From positions 62,001-126,000 of the forward strand of contig NZ_AUND01000034.1 of NCBI RefSeq assembly GCF_000714535.1: 64,000 nt of DNA. Direction: 5' to 3'. Position numbers and translations under genes: made by a program. This document shows, piece by piece, positions 53,907 through 63,430 of this stretch (its first letter is position 1; every line of letters begins with the position of its first letter). Below the pieces are notes generated by a model. It saw only the letters and a list, made by a program, of their open reading frames with translations, ran no database searches and was not told the DNA's origin. Origin of the DNA: Thioclava pacifica DSM 10166 (GTDB taxonomy: Bacteria > Pseudomonadota > Alphaproteobacteria > Rhodobacterales > Rhodobacteraceae).

Positions 53907-54341
53907 TCAGAAACTCATTACGGTGGTGCCCGGCGCCACGAGCTCCGCGCCCATCACATCGGGCTTGGCAGGCGTGACACCTTCCATCAGCACCGAGGCG
54001 TCGGCCCCCTTGCCGGGCAGGTAGATCGCGCAGACCTCTGCCGTCACACCCTGCTTCTCGATCATCATCTTCAGCAGACCCTGCGGGCTGGCGCCTTTCG
54101 GCGGCTGGCCGGCGGTAGCGGTCTCGGGGGCCTCCTTGAGCGCGATATCGGCGGCCGGACCGCAGAGCAGAACCTGCGCCTCGGCTCCCTTGGCGACGGC
54201 ATTCATCGTCAGCACCATCGCCATGAGCTGCGTCTGCGGCTCGGGTGCGGTGAGAATGGTGATCAGCTTGTTCGGTGTCTCGGCTGCGGCGGGCAGAGCG
54301 GCAGCAAGCGCAAGCGCGCCGGCGAGGATGGTGGATTTCAT
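53907..54341 (-). CDS. Periplasmic DsrE-like protein
   Basis: A 144-residue exported protein. KSTILAGALALAAALPAAA-ETP is a Sec signal peptide. The mature part (LITILTAPEPQTQLMAMVLT, AEAQVLLCGPAADIAL, GLLKMMIEKQGVTAEVCAIY) fits the DsrE/YchN-like fold with two cysteines (about residues 61 and 106). ATG 54341 is chosen because GGAG lies six bases upstream; a GTG one codon earlier is possible. DsrE-fold proteins often handle sulfur, but an exported version has no established role known to me. Confidence 0.65.
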   Translation of the reverse strand: MKSTILAGALALAAALPAAAETPNKLITILTAPEPQTQLMAMVLTMNAVAKGAEAQVLLCGPAADIALKEAPETATAGQPPKGASPQGLLKMMIEKQGVTAEVCAIYLPGKGADASVLMEGVTPAKPDVMGAELVAPGTTVMSF

Positions 54342-54644
54342 CACGGTCTCCAGAAAAAATGGGGGCCAAGGGCCGGTTCAAATGAACCTCCGAGATAGGA
54401 AACGTTTTCGTGAGTGCCGCCGTGGCAGGGTGACGCGCGGCGGATGCGCACAGGGGTAAACCGCAAGGTCTCCCGGTTGTCTGATGGCGATTGTTCAAAG
54501 CCAGGTGGGGGCTTTGCCGCCGTCTTTGGTGGAAGCTCCCCGAGATATTGCGAGCAGCTCTAGAGGGTTTGATGTCGCTTCGATCAAACGCGCGGCGTGC
54601 CGTCAACGGCACGCAAAACCCCGGGGAGGAATTGTCCGGAAAGT
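54342..54644. other. Intergenic stretch without a gene
   Basis: No convincing coding frame is seen. It holds a single arm of a repeat, CCCCGAGATATT at 54538-54549, which is also the outer arm of the inverted repeat at 62320. It may be an older, degraded copy. The divergent promoter of the gene at 53907 should lie in its first part, but no clear -35/-10 pair is visible. Confidence 0.5.
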
Positions 54645-54669
54645 AAAAAGGGGCAGTGCCCCCTTTTTT
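54645..54669 (-). terminator. Terminator of the GH13 gene (bidirectional)
   Basis: AAAAAGGGGC-AGT-GCCCCCTTTTTT can form a G-C stem with a U-run on either strand. On the minus strand it overlaps the last base pair of the stop of the gene at 54668, which it should terminate. Confidence 0.8.
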
Positions 54670-56254
54670 AGCCGATCAGCCAGGCCGCGCCATTCGGGCC
54701 GAGCGAGACCCTACCGTCATCCGATGTGGCGGCAAGGCAGGGCCCGGTCAGCACGCCTTGCAGATCAAGCTCCACCGTGTCGGGGCCGAGATTGAAAAGG
54801 CAGGTCAGGCGGGTCTCGCCATCGTCGCGGGTGAAGCCAAGCACCGGATCGGGGAGGTCGAGGAAATCGGTGCGCCCCGAGCGCAGGACCGGGTGCTCTT
54901 TCCGGAAGGCCAGGACCTTCCGGTAATGCGCCAGCACGGAGCCGTCGTCGCCGTCTTGCAGCGAGACGGCGCGGGCGGCCTGAGGCGGCTTCACCGGCAG
55001 CCAGGGTTTCACCGTGGAGAAACCGGCATTGGGGCTCTCGTCCCAGACCATTGGCGTGCGGCAGCCATCGCGACCCTTGTTCTCGGGCCAGAAGCGCAGG
55101 CCCGGCGGATCGGTCAGTTCATGATATTCGAGATCGGTTTCGGTCTGGCCCAGTTCTTCGCCCTGATAGATCCCGATGGTTCCCTGGAACGAGGCGAGCA
55201 TGGCGATCGCAAGCTTGGCGATGCCGTCCTCGGTACCGTATTTCGCCCAGCGCGTGACGTGGCGTTGCACGTCGTGGTTGGAAAAAGACCAGCTCGGCCA
55301 GCCATCGGGCGCGCCCTTGAAGAAGCCTTCGATCTTCGAACGGAAATGGGCAGGCGAGAATTTCGGGCCCAGCATGTCGAAGCTATAGGCCATGTGCAGC
55401 CGCTCGTTGCCGGAAGTGTATTCCTCCATGATGCCCAGCGCGCGATGGGGCGCTTCGCCCACTTCGCCGACCAGCGTGCGAGCCTCGAACTCATCCATCA
55501 AAGCGCGCATCCGTTGAAGGAAGGGCAGGTTCTCGGGGCGGTTCTTGTCGAAAGCGTGGTCCTGCATGTCATAGGTCGAGATCGGCGGCCAGCGCTCGGG
55601 ATCGGGCGTCATCGCGGGATTGTCGCGTAGCTCCGTGTCGTGGAAATAGTAATTCACCGTGTCGAGCCGGAACCCGTCAACGCCGCGTTCGAGCCAGAAG
55701 CGCAGCACGTCGAGGAGTTCATCCTGCACCTCGGGGTTGTGCAGGTTCAGGTCCGGTTGCTCGATCAGGAAATTATGGAGGTAATACTGGCCGCGCTCGG
55801 GCGCCCATTCCCAGCTCGACCCGCCGAAGACCGATTGCCAGTTATTGGGCGGGCTTCCATCGGGTTTGGGATCTGCCCAGACATACCAGTTCTTCTTCGC
55901 GCCGCCTTTCTTCGAGTCCTTGAACCACGGATGCTGGTCGGAGCTGTGCGAGATCACCTGATCGATGATCACCTTGAGGCCGAGGCGATGGGCCTTGGCG
56001 ACGAGCGCGTCGAAATCTTCGAGCGTGCCGAATTGCGGGTCGATGTCGCGATAGTTTGACACGTCATAGCCCATATCGGCCATCGGAGAGGTGAAGATCG
56101 GGCTTAACCAGATCGCGTCCACGCCCAGCGAGGCGACATGATCGAGCCTGCGGGTGATCCCTTTGAGATCGCCGATGCCGTCTCCCGAGTCGTCTTGAAA
56201 GCTGCGCGGGTAGATCTGGTAGATCACTGCGCCGCGCCACCAATCCTTGGCCAT
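54668..56254 (-). CDS. GH13 alpha-glucosidase, second AglA-like enzyme
   Basis: A 528-residue cytoplasmic GH13 enzyme closely similar to AglA at 48625 throughout. DWWRGAVIYQIYPRSFQDDS starts it, DGFRLDTVNYYFHD holds the nucleophile, TLVGEVGEAPHR the acid/base and SFSNHDVQRH the third carboxylate. AGGAG precedes ATG 56254. The frame runs on upstream for another 859 codons, but that part is a shadow of glgP. It is divergent from glgP, with a LacI-like palindrome between. The substrate is probably maltose-like or isomaltose-like sugars. Confidence 0.92.
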   Translation of the reverse strand: MAKDWWRGAVIYQIYPRSFQDDSGDGIGDLKGITRRLDHVASLGVDAIWLSPIFTSPMADMGYDVSNYRDIDPQFGTLEDFDALVAKAHRLGLKVIIDQVISHSSDQHPWFKDSKKGGAKKNWYVWADPKPDGSPPNNWQSVFGGSSWEWAPERGQYYLHNFLIEQPDLNLHNPEVQDELLDVLRFWLERGVDGFRLDTVNYYFHDTELRDNPAMTPDPERWPPISTYDMQDHAFDKNRPENLPFLQRMRALMDEFEARTLVGEVGEAPHRALGIMEEYTSGNERLHMAYSFDMLGPKFSPAHFRSKIEGFFKGAPDGWPSWSFSNHDVQRHVTRWAKYGTEDGIAKLAIAMLASFQGTIGIYQGEELGQTETDLEYHELTDPPGLRFWPENKGRDGCRTPMVWDESPNAGFSTVKPWLPVKPPQAARAVSLQDGDDGSVLAHYRKVLAFRKEHPVLRSGRTDFLDLPDPVLGFTRDDGETRLTCLFNLGPDTVELDLQGVLTGPCLAATSDDGRVSLGPNGAAWLIG

Positions 56255-56302
56255 GAAACGCTCCTGAAATTTTCCTGTTGCCCGTTCTCGCGGCAAGCAT
56301 AG

Positions 56303-56318
56303 GTTTGTTAGCGCAAAC
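56303..56318 (-). promoter_or_regulatory. Candidate LacI-family operator
   Basis: GTTTG-TTAGCG-CAAAC is an interrupted palindrome with a central CG-containing core, typical of LacI/GalR operators, 49 bases upstream of the GH13 gene and 102 upstream of glgP. It differs from the aglR operators, so another regulator may be involved. Confidence 0.4.
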
Positions 56319-56419
56319 GGCAACCGCTTCTCCGCGGGTTTCGGTCCGCTGGCTTGACCTTGCCCGGGGCGCGCCCCATCAATCAAATGATATCTGCCGT
56401 TTTTCGGAGACCTCCCCCA

Positions 56420-58822
56420 GTGAAAGACACTCAATTGCCCTCCGCTGAAACTCTGCGCGACGAAATCCTTCATCACATCACCTATTCGATGGGCAAGGAC
56501 CCCGATCATGCCTCGGTCTACGATTGGCGCATGGCGCTGAGCCTCGCGATCCGTGACCGGGTGGTCGCGCCGTGGTTCGCCGCGACCCGGCGCACCTGGG
56601 ACGAGGGGCGCAAGCGCGTCTATTACCTGTCGATGGAATTCCTGATCGGACGGATGCTGGAAGATGCCGCGATCAATCTCGGGATCCGTTCGACCTGCCG
56701 TGAAGCGATCGAGAGTCTTGGTCAGGACTGGGACGCGGTGGTCGAGAACGAACCCGATGCGGCTCTGGGCAATGGCGGTCTGGGGCGTCTGGCGGCCTGC
56801 TACATGGAAAGCATGGCGACACTGGGTTGTCCGGGCTACGGCTACGGCATCCGATACGAACATGGCCTGTTCAAGCAGCGTTTCGAGGGCGGGCGTCAGG
56901 TCGAAAGCCCCGAGGATTGGCTCAAGCAGCGCCATCCGTGGGAGTTCGAGCGCCCCGAAGCGGCCTATGAGATCGGGTTCAAGGGCCATGTCGCGATGGT
57001 CGACGGAAAACCCGTCTGGGAGCCCGCCGAAACGGTGATCGCCGAAGCCTATGATATGCCGGTCGTGGGGTGGGACGGGAAATGGGCCAACACGCTGCGG
57101 CTCTGGTCGGCCAAGCCCACCGAGATGTTCGACCTCGCGCGGTTCAACCACGGCGATTACGCGGCCGCGGCCGAACCCGAGGCGCTGGCGCGCACGCTCA
57201 GCCGTGTCCTCTATCCCGATGACACGACCTTCGCGGGCAAGGAGCTGCGGCTGAAACAGGAGTATTTCCTGACCTCGGCCGCGCTTCAGGACATCATCCG
57301 CCGTCACCTTGCAGCCGATCGCCCGCTGTCGAAACTTTCGGATTATGTCGCGATCCAGATGAACGATACGCATCCGGCAATCGCGGGGCCGGAGCTGATA
57401 CGGATTTTGACCGATCTGCACGGGATGGAGTTCGACGAGGCGATGAGTATCGCCCTGGAATGTCTGGGCTATACCAACCACACATTGCTTCCCGAGGCGC
57501 TCGAACGCTGGGCGACCTATCTGATGGGGACGGTCCTGCCGCGTCACATGCAGATCATCGAGCAGATCGACGCCTGGCATCTCAAGATGTTCCCCAAGCG
57601 CCCGCATTACGTGGGTATCGTGAAGCATCAGGAAGTGCGGATGGGCGAGCTGGCCTTCATTACCTCGCATAAGGTGAACGGGGTCTCGGCGCTGCATACC
57701 GAGCTGATCAAGCGCAACCTCTTCCCGGAGCTCGACAAGCTTCATCCGGGGCGGATTATCAACCAGACCAACGGGATCACCCCGCGTCGCTGGTTGCGCA
57801 TGGCGAACTCGGAGCTGTCGCACCTGATCATCGACACGATCGGAGACGGATGGGAGGCCGATCTCGATCGGCTGCGTGAATTGGAGCCTTACGCGCAGGA
57901 TGCCGCCTTCCGCGATGCGTTCATGGGGGCGAAGCGGCGCAACAAGGAACGGCTCGCGCAGTGGGTGGCCGAGACGCAGGGCATCACCATCGACCCCGAT
58001 GCGATTTTCGATATCCAGGTGAAGCGTATCCACGAATACAAGCGCCAGCTTCTGAACATCCTGCAAACCATCGCGGAATGGCATGAGATGCGCGAGAACC
58101 CGCAGGCCGATTACCAGCCGCGCGTGAAGTTCTTCGGCGGCAAGGCGGCGCCTGGCTATTACACCGCCAAGCAGATTATCCGGCTGATCAATGACGTGGC
58201 CGAGGTGGTGAATAACGATCCCTATGTCGATGGGCGTCTGAAGATCGTCTACCCGCCCAATTACAACGTCTCGATGGCGGAGCGCCTGATACCGGCGGCG
58301 GACCTGTCGGAACAGATTTCGACGGCGGGCAAGGAAGCCTCCGGCACGGGCAATATGAAATTCGCCCTCAACGGGGCGCTGACGATCGGCACGCTCGATG
58401 GCGCGAATGTGGAGATCCGTGAGCAGGTCGGCGCAGAGAACTTCTTCCTCTTCGGGATGACCGCCGACGAGGTGATGGAGCGGCGCAAGGATCCCGAACA
58501 CGCGCGCCACGCGATCATGAATAGCCAGACCTTGCAGGACGTGCTCCAGATGATTGCGGAAGGTCGCTTCTCGCCCGAAGAGCCTGAGCGTTATCACGAT
58601 CTGGTTCATAACATGTGGCATAGCGACTATTTCCTCGTCGCCTCCGATTTCGAAGCCTACGCAGCCGCGCAGAAAGAGGTGGACGCCGCCTTCGCTGATC
58701 GCGCAAGCTGGGCCGAGAAGGCTGTGTTGAACACGGCGCGGATGGGGTTCTTCTCCTCCGACCGGGCGATCCGCGGCTACATGGACGAAATCTGGAACAC
58801 GCAATCGGCCCTCAAGGCCTAG
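56420..58822 (+). CDS. glgP: Glycogen phosphorylase
   Basis: An 800-residue PLP enzyme releasing glucose-1-phosphate from glycogen. [58 protein letters not shown] and [20 protein letters not shown] (the PLP-binding Lys is in GNMKF) are family hallmarks. I prefer GTG 56420, with GGAGA nine bases upstream, over TTG 56354 or ATG 56387, which lack sites. The TTG lies in TTGACC, which may itself be a -35 element. It leads glgP-glgB-glgC. Confidence 0.95.
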   Translation: MKDTQLPSAETLRDEILHHITYSMGKDPDHASVYDWRMALSLAIRDRVVAPWFAATRRTWDEGRKRVYYLSMEFLIGRMLEDAAINLGIRSTCREAIESLGQDWDAVVENEPDAALGNGGLGRLAACYMESMATLGCPGYGYGIRYEHGLFKQRFEGGRQVESPEDWLKQRHPWEFERPEAAYEIGFKGHVAMVDGKPVWEPAETVIAEAYDMPVVGWDGKWANTLRLWSAKPTEMFDLARFNHGDYAAAAEPEALARTLSRVLYPDDTTFAGKELRLKQEYFLTSAALQDIIRRHLAADRPLSKLSDYVAIQMNDTHPAIAGPELIRILTDLHGMEFDEAMSIALECLGYTNHTLLPEALERWATYLMGTVLPRHMQIIEQIDAWHLKMFPKRPHYVGIVKHQEVRMGELAFITSHKVNGVSALHTELIKRNLFPELDKLHPGRIINQTNGITPRRWLRMANSELSHLIIDTIGDGWEADLDRLRELEPYAQDAAFRDAFMGAKRRNKERLAQWVAETQGITIDPDAIFDIQVKRIHEYKRQLLNILQTIAEWHEMRENPQADYQPRVKFFGGKAAPGYYTAKQIIRLINDVAEVVNNDPYVDGRLKIVYPPNYNVSMAERLIPAADLSEQISTAGKEASGTGNMKFALNGALTIGTLDGANVEIREQVGAENFFLFGMTADEVMERRKDPEHARHAIMNSQTLQDVLQMIAEGRFSPEEPERYHDLVHNMWHSDYFLVASDFEAYAAAQKEVDAAFADRASWAEKAVLNTARMGFFSSDRAIRGYMDEIWNTQSALKA

Positions 58823-58829
58823 GAGCGAC

Positions 58830-60980
58830 ATGAAACTGACCCCGGAGCAGGCCCGAACCCTGATCGAGGCGCAACACCCCGATCCGTTTTCCGTTCTGGG
58901 CCTGCATGGCGGAGAGGTCGTGGCCCTCGTGCCCGGCGCGGACCGCGTCTGGGCGCTCGGTGATGCCGAGGTCGAGTTGACCGAGGTCGTGCCCGGGATT
59001 TTCGCGGGAGAATGGGGCGAACCCAGCTACCGCTTGCGCGCACAGAATGCTCAGGCAACCTGGGATTTTGACGACCCCTACGCCTTTGCGCCTGTTCTGG
59101 GCGCGATGGACGAATACCTGATCGGCGAGGGAACGCATAAGCGGCTTTGGGAAAAGCTTGGCGCGCATGCCATTACCCATCAGGGTGTTGCAGGGGTGCA
59201 TTTTGCGGTCTGGGCCCCCAATGCGCGGCGTGTCTCGGTTGTGGGCGAGTTCAATTTCTGGGACGGGCGGCATCACCAGATGCGGCGGCTCGGCGCGACT
59301 GGCGTCTGGGAGATCTTCGTGCCCGGTATCCATGAGGGCGCGCTTTACAAATACGAACTGCTGGACGCCTCCGGAAAGGTTCTGCCGCTCAAGGCCGACC
59401 CGGTGGGGTTCGGGGCCGAGCATCCCCCCGCGCAGGCCTCGGTCGTGCGCAAGCTTGGCCTGCACCGCTTCGGTGACGGCGCCTGGTGCGGGACCCGCGC
59501 GCAAGCTCAGGAACGTCATGCGCCGATTTCGATCTACGAGGTTCATCTGGGGAGCTGGGTGCGGGTCTGGGATGAGGGAGGCCGCCCGCTCTCCTATCAC
59601 GAACTCGCCGAGAAGCTCGTGGATTACGTTTGCGACATGGGCTTCACCCATATCGAGCTGCTACCGATTACCGAGCACCCGTTCGACGGATCGTGGGGTT
59701 ATCAGCCCATCGGTCTTTATGCGCCGACGATCCGTCACGGTCGCCCCGAGGAATTCGCGGAATTCGTGGATGCGGCGCACAAGCGCGGGCTTGGCGTTAT
59801 CCTCGATTGGGTGCCGGGGCATTTCCCGACCGACGATCACGGGCTCAAGGAGTTCGATGGCACGGCGCTTTACGAACATGCCGACCCCAAAGAGGGGTTC
59901 CATCAGGACTGGAACACGCTGATCTACAATTACGGGCGACGGGAGGTTTCGAACTACCTGCTCGCCAATGCGCTTTTCTGGCTTGAGGAATATCACCTCG
60001 ATGGCCTGCGTGTGGATGCGGTGGCCTCGATGCTCTATCGCGACTATTCGCGCGCCGCGGGTGAATGGGTTCCCAACAAATATGGCGGGCGCGAAAATCT
60101 CGAAGCGATCGAGTTCCTCAAGGCGATGAATGCGGCCTCCTATGGCGGCGCGCCGGGGATCATGACCGTGGCGGAGGAAAGCACCGCCTTTCCGGGTGTG
60201 ACGATGCCGGTCCATGAAGGGGGGCTGGGGTTCGGCTACAAGTGGAACATGGGTTGGATGAATGACAGCCTGCGCTATTTCGCCCGTGACCCGATCTATC
60301 GCAAGCACCACCATAACGAGCTGACCTTCGCCAGCTCCTATGCGTTTTCCGAGAATTTCATCCTGCCGATCAGCCATGACGAGGTCGTCCATGGCAAGGG
60401 CTCGATGCTGGGCAAGATGCCGGGCGACGACCCGGAGAAATTTGCCAACCTGCGCGCTTTTTACGCGTTCCAATGGGCGCATCCGGGCAAGAAACTGCTC
60501 TTCATGGGTCAGGAATTCGGACAATGGTCGGAATGGAGCCACGAGCGCGAGCTCGACTGGTATCTCCTCAATGATCCGCGCCATGCGGGGATGCGCAATC
60601 TCGTGCGTGATCTCAATCGGCTCTATCGCGAGACGCCCGCTTTGCATTGGGGCGATTGCGATCCGGGCGGGTTTTCATGGAGCGCCGCCGACGATGCCGA
60701 AGCGTCGGTCTACGTCTTCGAGCGGCACGCGCCCGGCAGTGAACCCGTCGTCATCGCGGCCAATCTCACGCCGGTCGAGCGCACTTATCGGATCGGCCTG
60801 CCGCAGGGCGGGCATTGGGTCGAGATCCTGAACACGGATTCAGGCCATTATGGCGGCGAGAACCGAGGCAATCTTGGCGCGGTGGAGGCCGAGACCTTTA
60901 CCCAGTCACATCGCGATTACAGTGCGGAGGTCTATTTGCCACCGCTCTCGGTGGTGATGTTCGCGCCGCATTCGAATTGA
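58830..60980 (+). CDS. glgB: 1,4-alpha-glucan branching enzyme
   Basis: A 716-residue GH13 branching enzyme making alpha-1,6 branches in glycogen. The N-terminal carbohydrate-binding module has [20 protein letters not shown], and the second CBM48 has [20 protein letters not shown]. The catalytic barrel carries [17 protein letters not shown] (nucleophile Asp), [14 protein letters not shown] (Glu) and [15 protein letters not shown] (Asp). AGGAG lies six bases before ATG 58830 and overlaps the glgP stop, so the genes are cotranscribed. Confidence 0.97.
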   Translation: MKLTPEQARTLIEAQHPDPFSVLGLHGGEVVALVPGADRVWALGDAEVELTEVVPGIFAGEWGEPSYRLRAQNAQATWDFDDPYAFAPVLGAMDEYLIGEGTHKRLWEKLGAHAITHQGVAGVHFAVWAPNARRVSVVGEFNFWDGRHHQMRRLGATGVWEIFVPGIHEGALYKYELLDASGKVLPLKADPVGFGAEHPPAQASVVRKLGLHRFGDGAWCGTRAQAQERHAPISIYEVHLGSWVRVWDEGGRPLSYHELAEKLVDYVCDMGFTHIELLPITEHPFDGSWGYQPIGLYAPTIRHGRPEEFAEFVDAAHKRGLGVILDWVPGHFPTDDHGLKEFDGTALYEHADPKEGFHQDWNTLIYNYGRREVSNYLLANALFWLEEYHLDGLRVDAVASMLYRDYSRAAGEWVPNKYGGRENLEAIEFLKAMNAASYGGAPGIMTVAEESTAFPGVTMPVHEGGLGFGYKWNMGWMNDSLRYFARDPIYRKHHHNELTFASSYAFSENFILPISHDEVVHGKGSMLGKMPGDDPEKFANLRAFYAFQWAHPGKKLLFMGQEFGQWSEWSHERELDWYLLNDPRHAGMRNLVRDLNRLYRETPALHWGDCDPGGFSWSAADDAEASVYVFERHAPGSEPVVIAANLTPVERTYRIGLPQGGHWVEILNTDSGHYGGENRGNLGAVEAETFTQSHRDYSAEVYLPPLSVVMFAPHSN

Positions 60981-61002
60981 AGGACCAGCAAGGGGGGAAA
61001 GC

Positions 61003-62274
61003 ATGAAACCGCAACCCAATACGCGACTGAGCGCCCAGGCGATGGCCTTCGTGCTGGCCGGTGGCCGTGGGAGCCGATTGAAGGAGCTCACCGACCGGCG
61101 CGCAAAACCCGCCGTCTATTTCGGCGGTAAAACCCGGATCATCGACTTCGCGCTGTCGAATGCGCTCAATTCGGGCATTCGCAAGATGGCGATCGCGACG
61201 CAATACAAAGCCCATTCGCTAATCCGCCACATCCAGCGCGGTTGGGATTTCTTCCGCGCCGAGCGCAACGAATATCTCGACATCCTGCCCGCCTCGCAGC
61301 GTGTGGCCGAAAGCCGCTGGTATCAGGGAACTGCGGATGCGGTCGCCCAGAACATCGACATCATCGAGGATTATGGCGTGAAATATGTCGTCATCCTCGC
61401 GGGTGATCATATCTACAAGATGGATTACGAGGTGATGCTGCGCCAGCATGTCGAGACGCAGGCCGATGTCACGATCGGTTGCCTCACGGTCCCGCGGATG
61501 GAGGCAACCGCGTTCGGGGTGATGGCCGTCGACAAGGCGGGCCAGATCACCGACTTCTTGGAAAAGCCCGCCAATCCGCCCGGGATGCCCGATGATCCCG
61601 ATCATGCGCTCGCCTCTATGGGGATCTATGTTTTCGACTGGCAATTCCTGCGCGAGTTGCTGGTGCGCGACATGGAGGATCCGAACTCGAGCCATGATTT
61701 CGGCCATGACCTGATCCCGCAGATCGTCAAGCACGGCAAGGCGATGGCGCATAAGTTCTCCGACAGCTGCGTGACGACAGGGCTCGAGACCGAACCCTAT
61801 TGGCGCGATGTTGGAACGGTGGATGCATTCTGGCAGGCCAATATCGACCTGACCGATTTCACTCCGAAGCTCGACCTTTACGATACCGAATGGCCGATCT
61901 GGACCTATGCGGAGATCGTGCCGCCCGCGAAATTCATCCATGACGAGGAAAACCGGCGCGGCACCGCGATTTCGTCGCTGATCTCGGGCGATTGCATCGT
62001 TTCGGGCTCGGAGGTGCGCAATTCCCTGCTGTTCACCGGTGTGCGCTCGCACAGCTTCTCCTCGCTCGAACATGCGGTGCTGCTGCCCTATGTGACGGTC
62101 AACCGAAAAGCGCGGCTGACGCGCTGCGTGATCGATCGCGGGGTGACCATCCCCGAAGGCCTGATCGTGGGCGAGGATCCGGAAGAGGACGCGAAATGGT
62201 TCCGCCGCTCGGAAGGCGGGGTGGTGCTCATCACGCAGAGCATGCTCGACAAGCGCGCCGCAGCGCTTGAGTGA
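61003..62274 (+). CDS. glgC: Glucose-1-phosphate adenylyltransferase
   Basis: A 423-residue enzyme making ADP-glucose, the committed step of glycogen synthesis. [20 protein letters not shown] is the nucleotide-binding loop. [40 protein letters not shown] and [16 protein letters not shown] follow, and the C-terminal beta-helix ends the protein. AAGGGGGG lies upstream of ATG 61003. It is the last glg gene here: glgA does not follow. Confidence 0.97.
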   Translation: MKPQPNTRLSAQAMAFVLAGGRGSRLKELTDRRAKPAVYFGGKTRIIDFALSNALNSGIRKMAIATQYKAHSLIRHIQRGWDFFRAERNEYLDILPASQRVAESRWYQGTADAVAQNIDIIEDYGVKYVVILAGDHIYKMDYEVMLRQHVETQADVTIGCLTVPRMEATAFGVMAVDKAGQITDFLEKPANPPGMPDDPDHALASMGIYVFDWQFLRELLVRDMEDPNSSHDFGHDLIPQIVKHGKAMAHKFSDSCVTTGLETEPYWRDVGTVDAFWQANIDLTDFTPKLDLYDTEWPIWTYAEIVPPAKFIHDEENRRGTAISSLISGDCIVSGSEVRNSLLFTGVRSHSFSSLEHAVLLPYVTVNRKARLTRCVIDRGVTIPEGLIVGEDPEEDAKWFRRSEGGVVLITQSMLDKRAAALE

Positions 62275-62283
62275 GCGCCGGGC

Positions 62284-62299
62284 AGGGGGCCAGCCCCCT
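62284..62299 (+). terminator. GC hairpin after glgC
   Basis: AGGGGGC-CA-GCCCCCT is a perfect 7-bp inverted repeat 10 bases past the glgC stop, without a U-tract. It may act as a Rho-assisted terminator or an mRNA end stabiliser. A similar hairpin, AGGGGC-AGC-GCCCCT, lies at 62405-62419. Confidence 0.45.
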
Positions 62300-62319
62300 C
62301 GGCGCGTGCCGCGCCTCAC

Positions 62320-62384
62320 CCCCGAGATATTTATCTCAAGAAGAAGAGACAGGCCCGCTTCTTCTTGATCCAAATATCTCGGGG
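62320..62384. repeat. Long interrupted inverted repeat (REP/MITE-like)
   Basis: CCCCGAGATATTT (62320-62332) pairs with AAATATCTCGGGG (62372-62384). CAAGAAGAAG (62337-62346) pairs with CTTCTTCTTG (62358-62367). The unpaired parts are ATCT/ATCC and an 11-nt loop. Total pairing is 23 bp. The outer arm also occurs alone at 54538-54549. This suggests a dispersed palindromic element in intergenic DNA. Confidence 0.75.
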
Positions 62385-62442
62385 TGAATTCGGCGAAGCC
62401 GAAGAGGGGCAGCGCCCCTGTCCCGTCGATCCAAACCGGGGC

Positions 62443-62471
62443 TTGCCTTATCCGGCTCAAGCGTCTATATC
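62443..62471 (+). promoter_or_regulatory. rpsB-tsf promoter
   Basis: TTGCCT (62443-62448), a 17-bp spacer and TATATC (62466-62471) form a strong vegetative promoter. Transcription would begin near 62478, giving a leader of about 108 bases before rpsB. Confidence 0.7.
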
Positions 62472-62477
62472 GCGCGC

Positions 62478-62585
62478 ACTTCACAGGCGGAGGCGGGCCG
62501 ATGGGGGAGACATCCCCAAAGGTCCACCGGTTGGGGGAAATCCCTGAAAACCTCCGCTCAGGCGCAAACCGGAAAGGAAATGGAC
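62478..62585 (+). promoter_or_regulatory. Structured leader of rpsB mRNA
   Basis: GCGGAGG (62487-62493) pairs with CCTCCGC (62551-62557) and encloses smaller hairpins such as GGGG-AGACAT-CCCC near 62503-62517 and GGG-AAA-TCCC near 62535-62544. A multibranched fold just ahead of rpsB fits autogenous control by ribosomal protein S2, but that is inferred. The Shine-Dalgarno AAGGA is outside the main helix. Confidence 0.5.
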
Positions 62586-63362
62586 ATGGCGCTTCCCGAA
62601 TTCTCCCTGCGTCAGCTCTTGGAAGCTGGCGTTCACTTTGGTCACCAGACGCAGCGCTGGAACCCGCGTATGGGCCAGTACATCTATGGCGACCGTAACG
62701 GCATCCACATCCTCGATCTGACCCAGACCGTGCCGATGCTCGATCAGGCTCTGCAGGTCGTTCGTGACACCGTTGCCAAGGGTGGCCGCGTTCTCTTCGT
62801 CGGCACCAAGCGTCAAGCTGCCAAGCCGATCGCGGACGCTGCCGAGAAATGCGCGCAGTACTACATGAACCACCGCTGGCTCGGCGGCACGCTGACCAAC
62901 TGGAAAACCGTTTCGCAGTCGATCAAGCGTCTGAACGAGATCGACGAGAAGCTCGAGTCGGGCGCTGGTGGTCTGACCAAGAAAGAGCGTCTGGGCATGG
63001 AGCGTGACCAGGCCAAGCTGCAGGCTTCGCTGGGCGGCATTCGCGAAATGGGCGGTCTGCCGGACCTGCTGTTCGTGATCGACGTGAACAAGGAAGACCT
63101 CGCCATCGCGGAAGCCAAGAAGCTCGGCATCCCGGTCGTGGCCGTGGTCGACTCGAACTGCTCGCCCGAAGGCGTGGATTACGTGATCCCGGGCAACGAT
63201 GACGCGGCCCGCGCCATCGCGCTCTATTGCGACCTCGCTTCGCGTGCGGCGCTCGACGGCATGAGCGCCCAGATGGGTGCCGCTGGTGTGGACCTCGGCG
63301 CGCTGGCCGAGACCCCGGTCGAGGAAGCCCTCGCCGAGGCTGGCGTCGAAGCTGAGGCCTGA
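62586..63362 (+). CDS. rpsB: 30S ribosomal protein S2
   Basis: A 258-residue small-subunit protein. [60 protein letters not shown] and [19 protein letters not shown] are family signatures. The end is acidic and Ala/Glu-rich. ATG 62586 is chosen over the ATG two codons upstream because AAGGA then sits seven bases away instead of one. It is followed by tsf, the universal partner. Confidence 0.98.
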   Translation: MALPEFSLRQLLEAGVHFGHQTQRWNPRMGQYIYGDRNGIHILDLTQTVPMLDQALQVVRDTVAKGGRVLFVGTKRQAAKPIADAAEKCAQYYMNHRWLGGTLTNWKTVSQSIKRLNEIDEKLESGAGGLTKKERLGMERDQAKLQASLGGIREMGGLPDLLFVIDVNKEDLAIAEAKKLGIPVVAVVDSNCSPEGVDYVIPGNDDAARAIALYCDLASRAALDGMSAQMGAAGVDLGALAETPVEEALAEAGVEAEA

Positions 63363-63381
63363 GCCGTCACCGCAATGACAT

Positions 63382-63403
63382 GAGGGCGGGTTACCCCGCC
63401 CTC
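63382..63403 (+). other. Hairpin between rpsB and tsf
   Basis: GAGGGCGGG-TTAC-CCCGCCCTC has a perfect 9-bp stem and a four-base loop, with no U-run after it. It may adjust the ratio of S2 to the more abundant EF-Ts by partial termination or by RNA processing. Confidence 0.6.
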
Positions 63404-63430
63404 GCTGACTTCTTCAAAGGAGATCCGACC

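Noticed and set aside
56255-58831. N-terminal 859-codon extension of the GH13 gene on the minus strand
   Set aside because: The extension lies entirely over glgP and the divergent promoter. The GH13 homology starts at residue one of ATG 56254, which has AGGAG upstream.
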